Source: Ganoderma boninense (lineage: Eukaryota; Basidiomycota; Agaricomycetes; Polyporales; Polyporaceae). Taken from it: a stretch of 64,000 bases of DNA. A model generated the notes under the pieces. The model ran no database searches. It worked only from the letters and a program-made list of their open reading frames with translations, and was not told where the DNA came from. The translations under genes were made by a program, and so were the position numbers. The DNA is taken from assembly GCA_002900995.3 (NCBI GenBank), contig CM035308.1, positions 1,488,001 to 1,552,000 on the forward strand, read 5' to 3'. Positions 14,597 through 25,837 of this stretch are shown here, in pieces; the stretch's first letter is position 1, and each line of letters begins with the position of its first letter.

Positions 14597-15034
14597 TCAT
14601 GACGTGCGTCCCAGTCCGAAATCTGGAGAGCCTGCGCGCCGCCTGCCCGCGTTATCCGGGTTCTGCGCGGCCCAGTGCAGCATGTCGGTGGTCACGAAGC
14701 AGTCGCGGACTTTGGGGTCCTCGTACATCTCGAGCTGGCGGCGGCCACGGCGGAGCATGTGCTCGATCGCCGCAATGTCACGGGGGGAGACGGCGGCGGC
14801 CTGGGTGTTGAAGGTGTACCGCACGAAAAGCCGGAACTTGCCCTGTACGGCAGGTGGTTTTGCACTTGCCATGCGCAGGGCTCTGGATTAGGTTCGAACG
14901 GGGTGTGGGTGGTGGTTGTGGTGGCGGTGGTTTGATATGTGAGATGAGACGTGCGGGGAGCTCGGAGAGGGGAGGACGAACCGTCGGTAGAGCGAAAGCA
15001 CCTCTTTCTGGAGCCCTGAACGCCGCAGTGACAT
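14597..15034 (-). CDS. SDHAF1: Succinate dehydrogenase assembly factor 1 (LYR-motif protein)
   Basis: SDHAF1/Sdh6 helps load Fe-S clusters into the Sdh2 subunit of respiratory complex II in the mitochondrial matrix. Exon 1 (15034-14982) encodes MSLRRSGLQKEVLSLYRR, with the LYR motif that recruits the Fe-S transfer machinery. An intron (14981-14883) follows, and exon 2 (14882-14597) continues ALRMASAKPPAVQGKFRLFV and carries the family core IEHMLRRGRRQLEMYEDPKV. The spliced protein is about 112 residues, which is normal. The C-terminal tail (NPDNAGRRRAGSPDFG) is likely disordered. The start codon lies 365 bases from that of NDUFAF6 on the other strand, so the two assembly factors probably share a promoter. 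Confidence 0.92.
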
Positions 15035-15399
15035 TGTTTCCACCCCGAATAATCCTTCCTCCTGCGACGGTTCTTTACGGCGGGCAGATGCAATATTGGA
15101 AGAGCTGCACAAAATGGAAGGGCGAGCAGGACGAGCACAAGGCGACCGACGTGCTTCCGGTCGAGTCTCGAGGGCCACACCGGATGGTCGGTTTCGTTTG
15201 CCGATCCCGGGTTCCGAATTCTCCGGTCGTCACACGCCGTGATGGGGTCACGTCGAGAGTGACGCGGCGCGTCGGGTCACAGCACCGAGTCGCGTCATAG
15301 GTCTCCGACCGACCGCCACCTCGCAAGTACCGTCTCTTCGTCTTCTGTCTGGGACATAATTCCCGCTGGCCGCTTTCTGGTGAACTGCGGGCTTTAGAC
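15035..15399. promoter_or_regulatory. Bidirectional promoter of SDHAF1 and NDUFAF6
   Basis: The 365 bases between the divergent start codons must hold the promoters of a complex II and a complex I assembly factor. The stretch contains a CG-rich part around 15210-15310 with several short CGTCA/TGACG-like elements (for example near 15228 and 15258). I see no TATA box. Confidence 0.55.
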
Positions 15400-17082
15400 A
15401 TGCTGAGGCTTTGGCAACGTCCTCTGCGACTTTCGCGGACTAGTTCACCGCGTTTAATCTGGGTCTCTGCTCCGAGGTCACTCTCCACGTCCATGGCCAC
15501 TTCGGAAGCTGGTATCGCGGTCCCAAACCCTGCCGCATACTGCACAGATTATGTGCGAAAACGTGACTACGAAAGCTACCTCATCGGACGCTTCTATCCT
15601 CGGCATTTGCAAGATGCATTCTTCGCCCTTCGCGCATTCTACGTGAGTTGGGTCATTCGTGATTCTCTTCATAACGGTTGTATGCAGTCATACGAATGCT
15701 TGCAAATTCTCCACCAATTTGTGTATACAACGGCCTGAGTTGGCACCCCGCCACCAGGACGACACGTACTGTATCTTCGTGAGAAGATTCACCTCTGCTC
15801 TACAAAGAATAAGAGAAAACTATGTGCTCGCGGTGCATTCCACATGCCCAGCCCCGTTCGGAAGACCCTGGATATTGTTCCAAATGCGCGGAGCTGTTCG
15901 CGAGCCGACAATTCACATCGGGAGTGGCAGCGCATGGCCGCGAAGCTTCTATCCGTTCACACCCACTTTTTCCATCTCTCGTGATCTTCATGGCGCTAAA
16001 AAGAGGCATTCTGACAGCTCAACCGCATTCTAGGTGGAGCTTGCTTCAATACAAGATACCGTTACGAATGCTATGATTGGTAAAATGCGTCTGCAGTTCT
16101 GGCGGGACGCCATCAAAAGCATGTCTGATGTATGTTACGCCTCCACTTCTCCATACCCGGTCTGACCGCTGTCTGACGTAGGGCAGGCCGCCACAACATC
16201 CTATTGCTCTCGCATTACATGATGCATTACAAAGGGCAAACCTCCCTGCATATCACCTCCGCAGGATCATTGATGCGAGAGTACGTTTGACCTCGGGTAG
16301 CTTGATTCTGAGATTGTGGGCGTGACGCTTTGCCGTTTCTCGCACAGGATGCTGAGCTTCACTCCCCGATGCACCTCACCGTAGAATCTCTAGCAAAGCA
16401 CGCCGAGTCGACGTCATCAACATACTTCTACCTCCTGCTTTCGCTGCTTGATTTGTCCTCCTCGGACTTATTCTCTCATGCTGCCTCACACCTTGGAGTC
16501 GCGCAGGGCATCCAGATTCTACTGCGCGCCCTACCTTATCATGCGTCCAAGGGCAGGATGATTATTCCGGCAGAAATCACTGCGCGTCACGGCGTCCGCC
16601 AAGAGGACGTCTTCCAAAGGGGTGGGAATGCGGACGGGATCTCGGACGCGGTGTTTGAGTTCGCAACAGTCGCCAACGACAACCTGCTCACCGCACGCGA
16701 AATGTTTAAACAATCGGGCGGCGATGGCGGGAAGGTCCCGAGAGTAGCCATGCCAGTTTTCCTTTACGGGGTGCGTTCTTTGTTCTTTGCAAGTTTCTTG
16801 TCGGGGGTCCTTCAGAAACCTTCCTTGCGATTCACCCGTGATGCGGCTTCGGACAACCTGCACGCCTATATGACGGGCCGGAGGGAAGAAGGGTGCTGAC
16901 CGGGGTTTGTCGACTGCATATGACTTGACATTGACGGACTTATTTTCACATAGCTACCGACGCGCGATTACCTGGGCCGCCTCGAGGCGGTCAATTTTGA
17001 CGCATTCGACCGGTCATTACAGCTGCGGGACTGGAAGTTACCGTGGAAAGTGTGGCGGGGGTATTACAGGGGAGAGTTTTGA
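15400..17082 (+). CDS. NDUFAF6: NDUFAF6-like complex I assembly factor (squalene/phytoene-synthase fold)
   Basis: NDUFAF6 is a mitochondrial member of the trans-isoprenyl diphosphate synthase fold that acts in early assembly of NADH dehydrogenase. Exon 1 (15400-15642) gives a Ser/Arg-rich presequence, then YCTDYVRKRDYESYLIGRFY and FFALRAFY. After a long intron (15643-16033) the frame resumes with VELASIQDTVTNAMIGKMRL and QFWRDAIKSM. Later exons give PAYHLRRIIDARD, STSSTYFYLLLSLLDL, HLGVAQGIQILLRALPYHAS and RMIIPAEITARHGVRQEDVF. The last exon ends WKLPWKVWRGYYRGEF, with its stop at 17080-17082. Catalytic DxxxD pairs of true synthases are not evident, as expected for this assembly-factor branch. 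The 391-nt intron is far longer than the others in the gene. Confidence 0.9.
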
Positions 17083-17668
17083 CCATGGAAGAGGAAGGGG
17101 TGGGGAGGAACTTAAGCATGTAGCATGTGGGGGTTCGGGCGGGGCGGGACGGTGGAGGCGTTGAGTATTTAGTAGGGTGTAATTTCAGGGCCGCTGCAAT
17201 GCAAGAGATGGTGGCTATGCCGGTGCCGGACAAGGTTGCGGGCGTGGTGGGTTTTGGAGAGATGCAGGCTGAGCAGGCGTCTGAGAGGAGGGCGTGCCCC
17301 AGCCGATCTGCGACCGGATCCGAGAAGGCAGGCGGACCTCCAAATCCCGCAACTCGTCCAAGCGGTTTGGTGGCAGATCGCTCCTTGTCCCCTCCCTACC
17401 ATCTCCGCCCTTCCCTCCATATCCCCTTTTCCGCCCTCTTCCCCCCCGCCGCACTCGCCAGCCCCCCACGCTCTCCAACTACGCCGCACTCACAGCACCC
17501 CTTGTGTGCACGCGTACCTCTTCACACCGCCTCCCGCTCTGAATCGCACACATCCTTTCTCCTGCTGCTACGGTCGACTCCGCTCAGACACCATTTAAAG
17601 CCGATTCGCACCTCTCCTAACAACCGTTTCGCAACAGGCCGCAATCCTGCACTTGAAGCCCACCAGTC
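17083..17668. promoter_or_regulatory. Upstream region of the F-box-like gene
   Basis: This stretch contains a long pyrimidine-rich tract (about 17390-17480, C/T runs on the plus strand) and an ATTTAAAG element near 17591, about 75 bases before the start codon. Both are common in fungal core promoters. Long open frames here are side effects of GC-rich sequence. Confidence 0.45.
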
Positions 17669-20600
17669 ATGGATCGCCTCTGCGGTACGTCATCGGCGGC
17701 AGTCTAGAGCACGCCCAGTGGGGAACTCACGCCTGGATGCAATAGATGAGATCTTGCAACTCATCCTCAACGAGCTCAACCATCCCGCCGCATTCGCCAT
17801 CCTCTCCAAACGCCACTATGAGTTCGCCAAGGATCCCTACATCCGTGCGATGTACTTCCTCGCCCGACATGGCCGCATCCAAGCGTTGTACTGGGCTCTG
17901 GGGAGGGGCAAGCTGCTGAACGAGAGAGTCCTCGACGTGAGTGTTTCTTGCATGCATCCGCTTCTTTCTCGCTTCTTCTGGCATACCCCTCCCATCTCCG
18001 CCACCTTGTCATGCATCCATGTTAGGGTGGTTGAGCCCTCGTTGCATCTCGCCGCACCACCAGCCGCCTCTGCGGCGGGAGCAGCGTCACCCCTCCTGCG
18101 CCTGTCCTCCGTGGCTTTTCCGGCCACGTAGGGTCGGGAAATGTGCTCGGCGAAGCAAGACCTCCCCTGCCTCGTCAGCTCCTCGGCTGTCAGGAGGGAA
18201 TGTTCAAGGTTTGAACCTTTGTCAGATCCGCTGGAGGTGGCCCTTTACCCCTTCCGACGTATCCTCCCCCAGGCGGGGGAACTGCACGCACTCCTGTCAC
18301 GTATGCTTACTCCCCGCGCGAATGCTGGCTGCAGGCGAGCAGCCTGGCGCCACACGAGGCGCATGGTGTGCGTCGCGATCTGCTCTTTGCGGCCACGGCC
18401 GCCGCCGCCGCCGTGTCATCTGCGGATTGCGTTGTGTCGCATCCCGTGCCGTGTCCGGATGGTCTTCCTCCGGGTACGCAGTAAGCTTCTTTCATCTACA
18501 TTGACATCTGCCGTGCCCGTTCTCCGCAATGCGGCGCAACTTGGAGCGCAACCACGCCAGCGGTAGGTGATGAAGTCCTGTTTACGCGTTGGATTAGAGA
18601 AAGTTTCCTGATCCGGAGGGAGCATATCGAGTCACTCTGGCAATCTACGCCTGTATTTGACGCGGATATGTTTTCGCCCCTCAAGCAAGTATGGGACCGA
18701 GGACGCCACCTAAAGTGCCCATGGAATGTCCTTGGGAATATTTGGGGCGGAGGTTGCACGTCTAGGCTGCCGTTGCAGCATCCCAACGCTACATAGAAGG
18801 TCTGCTGATCATTGTTGACGCTGAACGACAGATTCTTCTGGGAAGCGGCGCCCACCTATCGCGATATCTGGTACAATGCGCCATGCACCATTATTTCCGG
18901 ACGCAGGTGCCGTTCATAAAGACACGCTGGGTGCGAACGCTCAGTTTACCCGTCTTCACACACTTCCTCTCCATTGCCTCACGAACATATGGCGACATAC
19001 CAGCGGGAAAGGGCGAAGATGATGGGACGATCCTCAACTTGTTCTTGAAACAGAGCAGGTTCCCGACCGAATACCGAGCAGCAAAATGGGAGCAGGTGAG
19101 GGATGTGGTTGAGAAGTACAAGGTGCGTGGCCGTCGTTCCCGATACAGGGTCCGATAACTTAATCACACGCGCGTGGTAGTTCATCCCTTTCTCGGACAG
19201 GGTACGTGTTCAGCCCGCAACACGGGATATAATGCGAAAGTTTGATTTGAACGCGTTTGTTTAGGATCCCATGATGGCTCAATATCCTCTGGTGCTCGCC
19301 ATTGAGCCTCGGCTGTTGCCGTTCGCTCGGCAGAACGGGTTCAATATGGATCGCAAGGTGAGTGAGGTCATGAACCTCCGCGGTTTTTCCTACCTGTGCC
19401 CTATTGTCTAATGCTACCGGCGATTCAGTATCGCGATTTTATCTATCGCAGGATGTTTGAGAAACCGGCCATCATGTTCGAAGCTCGTGCGGACGAGATC
19501 GTGCAGAATGTACGCGAACTTTCGCGGCTAGATCCTGAGTACGGTTCCGTTTCTTGCGACCTCTGCCCGCGCTCCATATCCACGCCTTGCTCATGTCCCC
19601 CGCTTTGTATCGTTTTCATGAGAACAGTATGTTTCTTAGCCGGACGGTCGCGGCCGAGATCTGCATGGAGGCAAAGACGAACGAACACGCGTACACGGCG
19701 TTAAAACGTCTTGACAAGGAAGGCGTCTTGCGTTTTGAGCTAGCGTACGTCATCGGTCTACCCAACACGTGTATCGCACTCCTGATTGCTCGCTCATGCT
19801 TCTCCCCCACCAGCTCTGTCGTTCAAGACCTGATTAAGGTCAGTAGAGGCCGAAGCTGCGGATGGAATCAGTCGCATTGATACCTCAACAGCTTTTCCTG
19901 AATACCCGGTCCGTCACTACAGTCCACACTGCATCAGTTCTTCGGGTGCTCTACAAGGATTACCGTTCTGAGGATTCGACCGTTCGGCTCGTAATGTTGC
20001 TCACCATATTCCTCTCTGACCCAACGCCGGTCCCTCCACAAATCTGGCACACGGTGGAGACGTCGCCAGCCGTCGCGCGCTTCGTTGACGCATGCAGCGA
20101 CGAGATCGAAGAGCTGGAGCTCGGGCCGCTTTTGCGGAAAGATGTTGTCGATATCCTCCTGAGCAAGTTCGTGCCGGAGCGCTTCGGCGGGATCCTCGCG
20201 TATGCGCGCTCAGCGCTCGACCTTGACGCAGAAGCCTTGAAGAGCATCGTCACCGAGGTCGCGCTCGGGTGTCTCGAGATCGGGTGCAAGGGCAAGATGC
20301 TCGCAAAGCTCGTCGACGCGTATGCGTACCTCTCGGATGTGATCGCTGTCCACATCGTGAAGAACTACCGCTTGCAGGTTGAAAATCTGCCCCCCGTGGA
20401 GGACGAGAAGGCGTGCAGGGACTACTCGGCACCGCTGTGTGCGGACTTAATGAAGAGGGGCGTACCGCTGACATTCGAGGAAGCCGGCGTAGCTCCACCA
20501 CCGGTAGCTTCGGACCCTGTGCCCCAGCCCGAGTCTGTGGAGAACGAAGATGGGGTTGAAGCAGGTGAGGATGAGGCTGAGGAAGGAGCAGAGGATCCAG

Positions 20601-22226
20601 AAGCACCTAGTGAAGATGACGAGGAGGATTTGGTGTGTGCTACAGTTTTGTCTGCGCCTTGGTGCTGCCACTGACTAAACTTACGGCAGGGGCCAATTGG
20701 CCAAGACACCCTATCCGCGATGATTCGTAAAGACGAAATGACGCCTTCCCGCCGACGGCGGTTTCACGAATTATATACGACCTACCACGACAGCAGCAAG
20801 TTGCCATATCCGGCCGGTACGTCGTCAATGTGGTTCTGCCTCCGTCACGTTCGGTGGTCCGAGTGCCACCGGCCATCGGTGCTTGATGGATCGTTTGCTC
20901 GGCTCACACGCCGCCTTGCCTCGCCCAGATTACACCCAGGTCGGCTCATGGCTCCAGAACCATTTTGGGCACCTCAGCCCAGTCGCCGCCGTGGTTCACA
21001 TCCACGCCGTCATTAATCAGAACTATACGGTGCGTAGGCGCAGGCCCCTCGCGCCGATCTTCCGAGAACCGAACTGCTGACTTATCGGCATTTTTTATTT
21101 TTTATGTTTTACGCACTTTTCTTTGCCCGGGTGCTGTGCCCTGCCACCTTCGCTCGGCTACACGGTTGCGGTGATTTGTGTTGCCACAGGTGCTACACCA
21201 ACATCCGTACACGCTCGACAATCCGCTCCCCTCGCGCCGGGTGCCGACGACGCTGAAACACTTCAAGATTCTCGCACGGCTCGGGCGGACGCCAAGCATG
21301 TCGCTGTACGACGACATCGACGCGGGCACAGAGTTCTACTTCAGCGAGGAGGACTATCTTAGTCAGGCAGAGTTGACCGGTGCCGCTGTCACCCAGGCCC
21401 AGACGCCTCTGAAGAACCCTAAAGGTCGGCGGGTCAAGGTGCCCCATAATAATAGGTCTGAGCAGGCGGTCAAGTGTGAGGCCAGCCCGACGCCCGGGCC
21501 GTCTACCGCAGGGCCGTCCAGGCGGGTGGAGGCCCCAGCATCCGCCTCAGGCTCGGGCTCGGGCCCGGCGCAGGGAGGCAGCTCGAAGAAGCGGCCGCGA
21601 CGGAGCGCAGCGAGCACAGTGAAGTCGTACGTGGTGCCGGATAGCGACGACGAGGACATCGTGATGGAGGGCGAGGACGAGAACCTGCAGAAGTTCGCGA
21701 AGAAGCGGCGGCAGGAGTCCAACATGCAGCGGTGGATCAAGCAGCTCACGATCCTGTACAAGGATGAGCAGAGGAAGGTACGGTTTCTTTCGCCGATCAT
21801 TCCCCCCTCATCCCTTGTTCCCCGCGGTGTGTGTGGTGCATCAGGCGGGTCGGAAAATTGCGGGCGGTATTGGAGAACTTACGTATCTGGTCTCCTTTTG
21901 GACAGTACAACGATAGGAAACGCCGGATACACGCTTCGTCGCCTCCAGGGGCGAAGGTGAAGGTGCCTAAGGTGTGTCCAATCTTTTTTTCAGGGCGATA
22001 AAGTTTTTGTGCCATGCTCATATCTTGGACCTTGACACGATGGACGCACTAGACGGAATTCCATAAGTCGCTCGCATTCAACCTTCCTCGCCTGCGCCGG
22101 ATCGATCGGGTCAGACGGGAGAAACTGTACGGAACGGAGCTAGCTGACGTGGAGATGAGCGACAGCGACGAGGACGAGTATCAGTATCGGACCACGCGCT
22201 CGAAGCGACGCAAGGTAGAGGACTAG
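17669..22226 (+). CDS. F-box-like protein of unknown function, conserved in basidiomycetes
   Basis: I recognise no characterised orthologue. Exon 1 (17669-17684) and exon 2 (17746-17936) encode MDRLCDEILQLILNELNHPA and FAILSKRHYEFAKDPYIRAM, an F-box-like start. A helical repeat-like body follows (SGAHLSRYLVQCAMHHYF, FIKTRWVRTLSLPVFTHFL, PLVLAIEPRLLPFARQNGF, RFVDACSDEIEELELGPLLR). It leads to an acidic stretch (EAGEDEAEEGAEDPEAPSED), a TPSRRRRFHELYTTYH segment and a long disordered tail rich in Pro, Ser, Lys and Arg with RRKVED at the end. Two basic clusters (KKRPRRS and RSKRRK) suggest nuclear location. The second intron, 17937-18831, is 895 nt and contains a protein-like frame. F-box proteins usually recruit substrates to SCF ubiquitin ligases; that role here is inference. 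Confidence 0.75.
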
Positions 22227-22996
22227 GGATATGTGCGATTGGCATATGGATTAGCGTGTGCCGTTGCCCCGTGGCATGGATGGACGATTTGTTCCCCTCG
22301 CATGACCCGAGCTGTTCTCTCTGGACCCCTCTACTGCCTTTTGTCGCTCCATACGTCGCTGATACTGTCTCGGTTCTATCCCCGCATACACGGACATTAA
22401 TCTTCCTGCACACTACCTGACCGTCCTGACGGCGCGACGCGTCGCTGATTCTCGTCATCTGTCGGATCTCGTGCTGCGTTGGGCGTGACACGGCGGATCT
22501 TTGTATATGCAGTGTGTCCGGTCGCCCCGCGGCGTGGCGGCCATGTGAAAGTGTGGGTGTATAGGCTAATGTCTGAGTAGGAGGAGGAGGAGATAATGGG
22601 AGGCGGGTTGCGGGATGCGGACCGGGGAGCGGGATGGGACAGGAACAGGGAAGATCGGCGCGAGAGCCGGTGGAAGGGAGAGTCGCGCAGCCGCCGAGCC
22701 GGGAGAGGCAAGACGCTTGAGAAGGCTGAGCCGGGGCGAGAAGAGGACGCCATCCGCACCGCCGGCTCCTCGCGGGCGCAGGCTGCACAGACGGGCACAG
22801 ACTCGCTGCTGTGGCCCGCGGGATGCGGCATGTGGCCCCGACCAAGCGACTCTCTCCCCGGCCCCTTCCAATTTGCCCGAGATCCCGAACAAAACATCTC
22901 GATTCACCCTCCCGGCCCAGGCCAAAAATTCGCGCATAAATACCCTCCCTCCTTCGCCCGCCCCGCGACGTCCCCAGCCCCGCCCTCGCTGTTCCA
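22227..22996. promoter_or_regulatory. Upstream region of the amidohydrolase gene
   Basis: The region is GC-rich with long open frames on both strands (including a 324-codon minus-strand frame) that show no family signature. A CATAAATA element sits near 22936, about 60 bases before the start codon at 22997, and may serve as a TATA box. Confidence 0.45.
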
Positions 22997-24958
22997 ATGG
23001 ACGTCGACGTCGACATGCCCGCCCCACTCTCCTCCCCGCGCCACCACTCCGCCTCCCGCTCGTCCCACCAGCACCGCTCCGCCACCCCCGCAGACTACCC
23101 CACATTCGCGATCCGCAACGTCCATCTTCCATTCGAGTCCGACGATCCCACGCTAGCCGACCCGCTCTACAACGTCTTCTGCGTCGGCGGCCGCGTTGAC
23201 CGCATCGAGCTCGCGACCCCCCATGGATCCAGGAGCGTCAGCAGGAGCAGCGGTCACAACTCCCCCGCGCGCAGCGCTGAATTTTTCTCTACGAGGAGCG
23301 CGAGCCCACGCAGTGCGGGGATGGGTGTCGTGACAGGGATGAGTCCGAGGGGAGGCAGCAGTCATGCAGAGCTGGATGCGCAAGGGCGAGGAATCCTTTT
23401 ACCAGCGTCCGTGAATCCTTCATTGCCTCCGGCGGAATATGGCACTGACGCAGAGCTCGCGATGCGTTCATTGACCCCACAGGCTTGTGCACTCGCACAT
23501 TCATCTAGATAAGTGCTTCTTACTCGACCAATGCGATGAACTTGTTACTGGGTACGTAATCGCTTCGTGTGTCTGGGGTGGTCTTTGCATCGTGCCGCGG
23601 GGCTGACATACCGATATGTCGTGTGCTGGGATCGTCGCGACTCGCAGCAACTTCTCAGAGGCCATGCGGGTCACTGTGAAGGCCAAGAGCGGGTTCGCGT
23701 GCAATCTCGAGGATCTGTACGATCGAGGCCGGAGGCTGATCTCCCAGAGCATCGAGTGTGGGGTGACGCTCATGCGCGCGCACGTCGAGGTCGACGAGAC
23801 CGTCCACTTCGCGTGCGTCGATGCAGGGCTCCGCCTCCGCAAGCTGTTCCGCGACATCTGCCACATCCAGATCGCAGGTGAAGCACCTGTTCCCCCGTGT
23901 TTCTTCCGCTGTGGTTAATGGGTTCTGCACCTAGCCTTCGCCCAAGAGCCGTTCTTCGCGACGGCGAACGACGACCGGCCAGGCCTCAACTACGTCCTCC
24001 TCCAGAACGCGATCCGGCGACACGGGGTTGAGGCGGTCGGTTCCGCGCCCTACGTCGAGCCCAGCATCTCGCATGCGAAGCGCAACATCGAACTCATTTT
24101 CGACCTCGCCTACGACGCGGGAATTCACGTCGACTTCCATCTCGACTACAACCTCGAGCCCTCATCGGAGCCGCTGATCTGGCATGTCATCGAGCAGCTT
24201 CGCCAGCGAATTCAGTCTGGCCGCTGGCGCGCGAGCTGCCATGTCTGTGTCGGGCACGCTACTCGGCTCACACTCTTTTCTCCGGACGAGTGGGCCGCTC
24301 TAAGGACGGCGCTCATCGATGAACACCTCCCGCTCACTTTGGTTGGGCTACCCCCAAGCGACCTCTATATGATGGGCCGGGGCTTGGACTTCGCGCCCCG
24401 CGGGACGCTCAACGTGCCCCGGCTCGCGACCGAGCACGGCCTGCGTGTCGCGATGTCCGTGAACAACGTAGAGAACGCGTTCACGCCCCAGGGTCCTGTC
24501 GATCCCCTCGGACTCTGTCCCCTCGGCGTCGCGGTGTTTCAAGCGGGGACGAAGATCGATTGTAGGAGGCTGCTGGTGAGTAGTGTAGTTGCCAGTGCCA
24601 GTGCCAGTCCCAGCCCGGTCTTTCCGCCCCACCGGTTGTCACACAGCCTCTCACCAAGTTTGCGCCGGTGCCGTGATGCTAATGGCGCGTGCCTTTGTAG
24701 GAATCCGTGACGATCAACTCCCGGTTGGCCATCGGGGGCTTCCACAAGGGATCGCCGGGGATGTCGCTCACCCCGGCGCCGGGCATGGTCGCCGACTTTG
24801 TGCTGCTGCACGAAAACGACACACTCCATTCGGCCGCACTCAGCCCGTCTTTCTCGCGCACGACCATCCGACACGGCGTTTTGGTCGCTCGCCGGCTCCA
24901 GCAGAGCTGGATCTTGCCACAGAAGACACCTTCACCGGATCCAATTCCCCCAGAGTAG
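22997..24958 (+). CDS. Cytosine-deaminase-like metal-dependent amidohydrolase
   Basis: The protein belongs to the amidohydrolase superfamily, close to bacterial-type cytosine deaminases (CodA-like), not to the small yeast Fcy1. After splicing (donor near 23403) the metal-binding HxH appears in LVHSHIHLDKCF. Later motifs are GVTLMRAHVEVDET, IHVDFHLDYN, ASCHVCVGHATRLTLF and VAMSVNNVENAFTPQGPVDP, which supply the further histidines and the acidic ligand typical of the barrel. The C-terminus (NSRLAIGGFHKGSPGMSLTP and GMVADFVLLHENDT) rebuilds the beta-sandwich. The first 135 residues contain a long Ser/Arg/Pro-rich insertion (RSVSRSSGHNSPARSAEFFS) between the first sandwich strands and the HxH, which bacterial homologues lack. 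The substrate cannot be set from sequence: cytosine, isoguanine or another cyclic amide are possible. Confidence 0.82.
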
Positions 24959-25837
24959 AGCGGGGGACCGCCTCGAACCACACACGCTCCAACACACATG
25001 CTGCTGAACTTCATGTTTCATGACTCCAACACGCCAGATCCTCTGTAACGCCTGCATTCCACTCCGCGCATCTCTCCTTTTAGTGTAATCCGTTCCCGCT
25101 TCAAGTTGCATCCATGCTGTCTTGTTAATTGCTCTCGCTTCTCGTTGCTGTACGAACCCTGCAGAAGTGGGCGTCGAGCGGGCCGCCCAGATACCACCAA
25201 TACCAAGTCCGGCTCGCATCCCCGACCCATCCCCACGCCATCACCTCGAAAACAATCGGAGGGTCGAGCTGGGCTGATTTATTCTGTATCGTATTCCCTG
25301 TACATTTGTGTGCTTATTAGACCACCTTCTCCTCTCCCTCTTCCCTCCCTTATACCGCGAAAATTTTCGTCACCAGATGTCGATTCGAACGTAGCAGCTA
25401 TCCATGTCTTGCTCTCTGGATTTCTTTTCTGAATTTGTTGGATCTCTTTCGGATCTTCCATCTTCTACGTTTCGCTTGGGACCTCGAGGCACATTTCTCG
25501 ACTCCTTCTAGCTATTTGGCCTGCCCGTGTATGTATGGATGTCTAGTGTAGCGCGGCCCCTGTACATTCCGTCCTTGATAACTCGTAGCGTATACAGTTA
25601 ATATGAGTTGTCTACAGCGTAGACCTTGTCTACATGATAAACCGTGTCTGCGAGCTGTGTGATACAAGAGAATCATCATCTTTATCTCCGCCCATGATCC
25701 TACGGAGCTGACTGGTGGAACTCGTACTTGGTGGCAAGCATAATTCACTTATTATACATGTAGAAGTAGTGATACATCGGTTGCAGAAAGGGGGGATGCG
25801 ACTGGAGGGCAGTTATCACTGCTATCCTAATAGCATA
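24959..25837. other. Convergent 3' region, amidohydrolase and 2OG oxygenase
   Basis: Two genes end facing each other across 879 bases. The sequence is T/C-rich with AT-rich pockets (25530-25850), as in fungal 3' flanks. No gene or repeat is supported. Confidence 0.5.

Noticed and set aside
22111..23085. A 324-codon minus-strand frame over the start of the amidohydrolase
   Set aside because: It runs antisense to a real coding exon and its promoter, and its composition is that of GC-rich antisense sequence.
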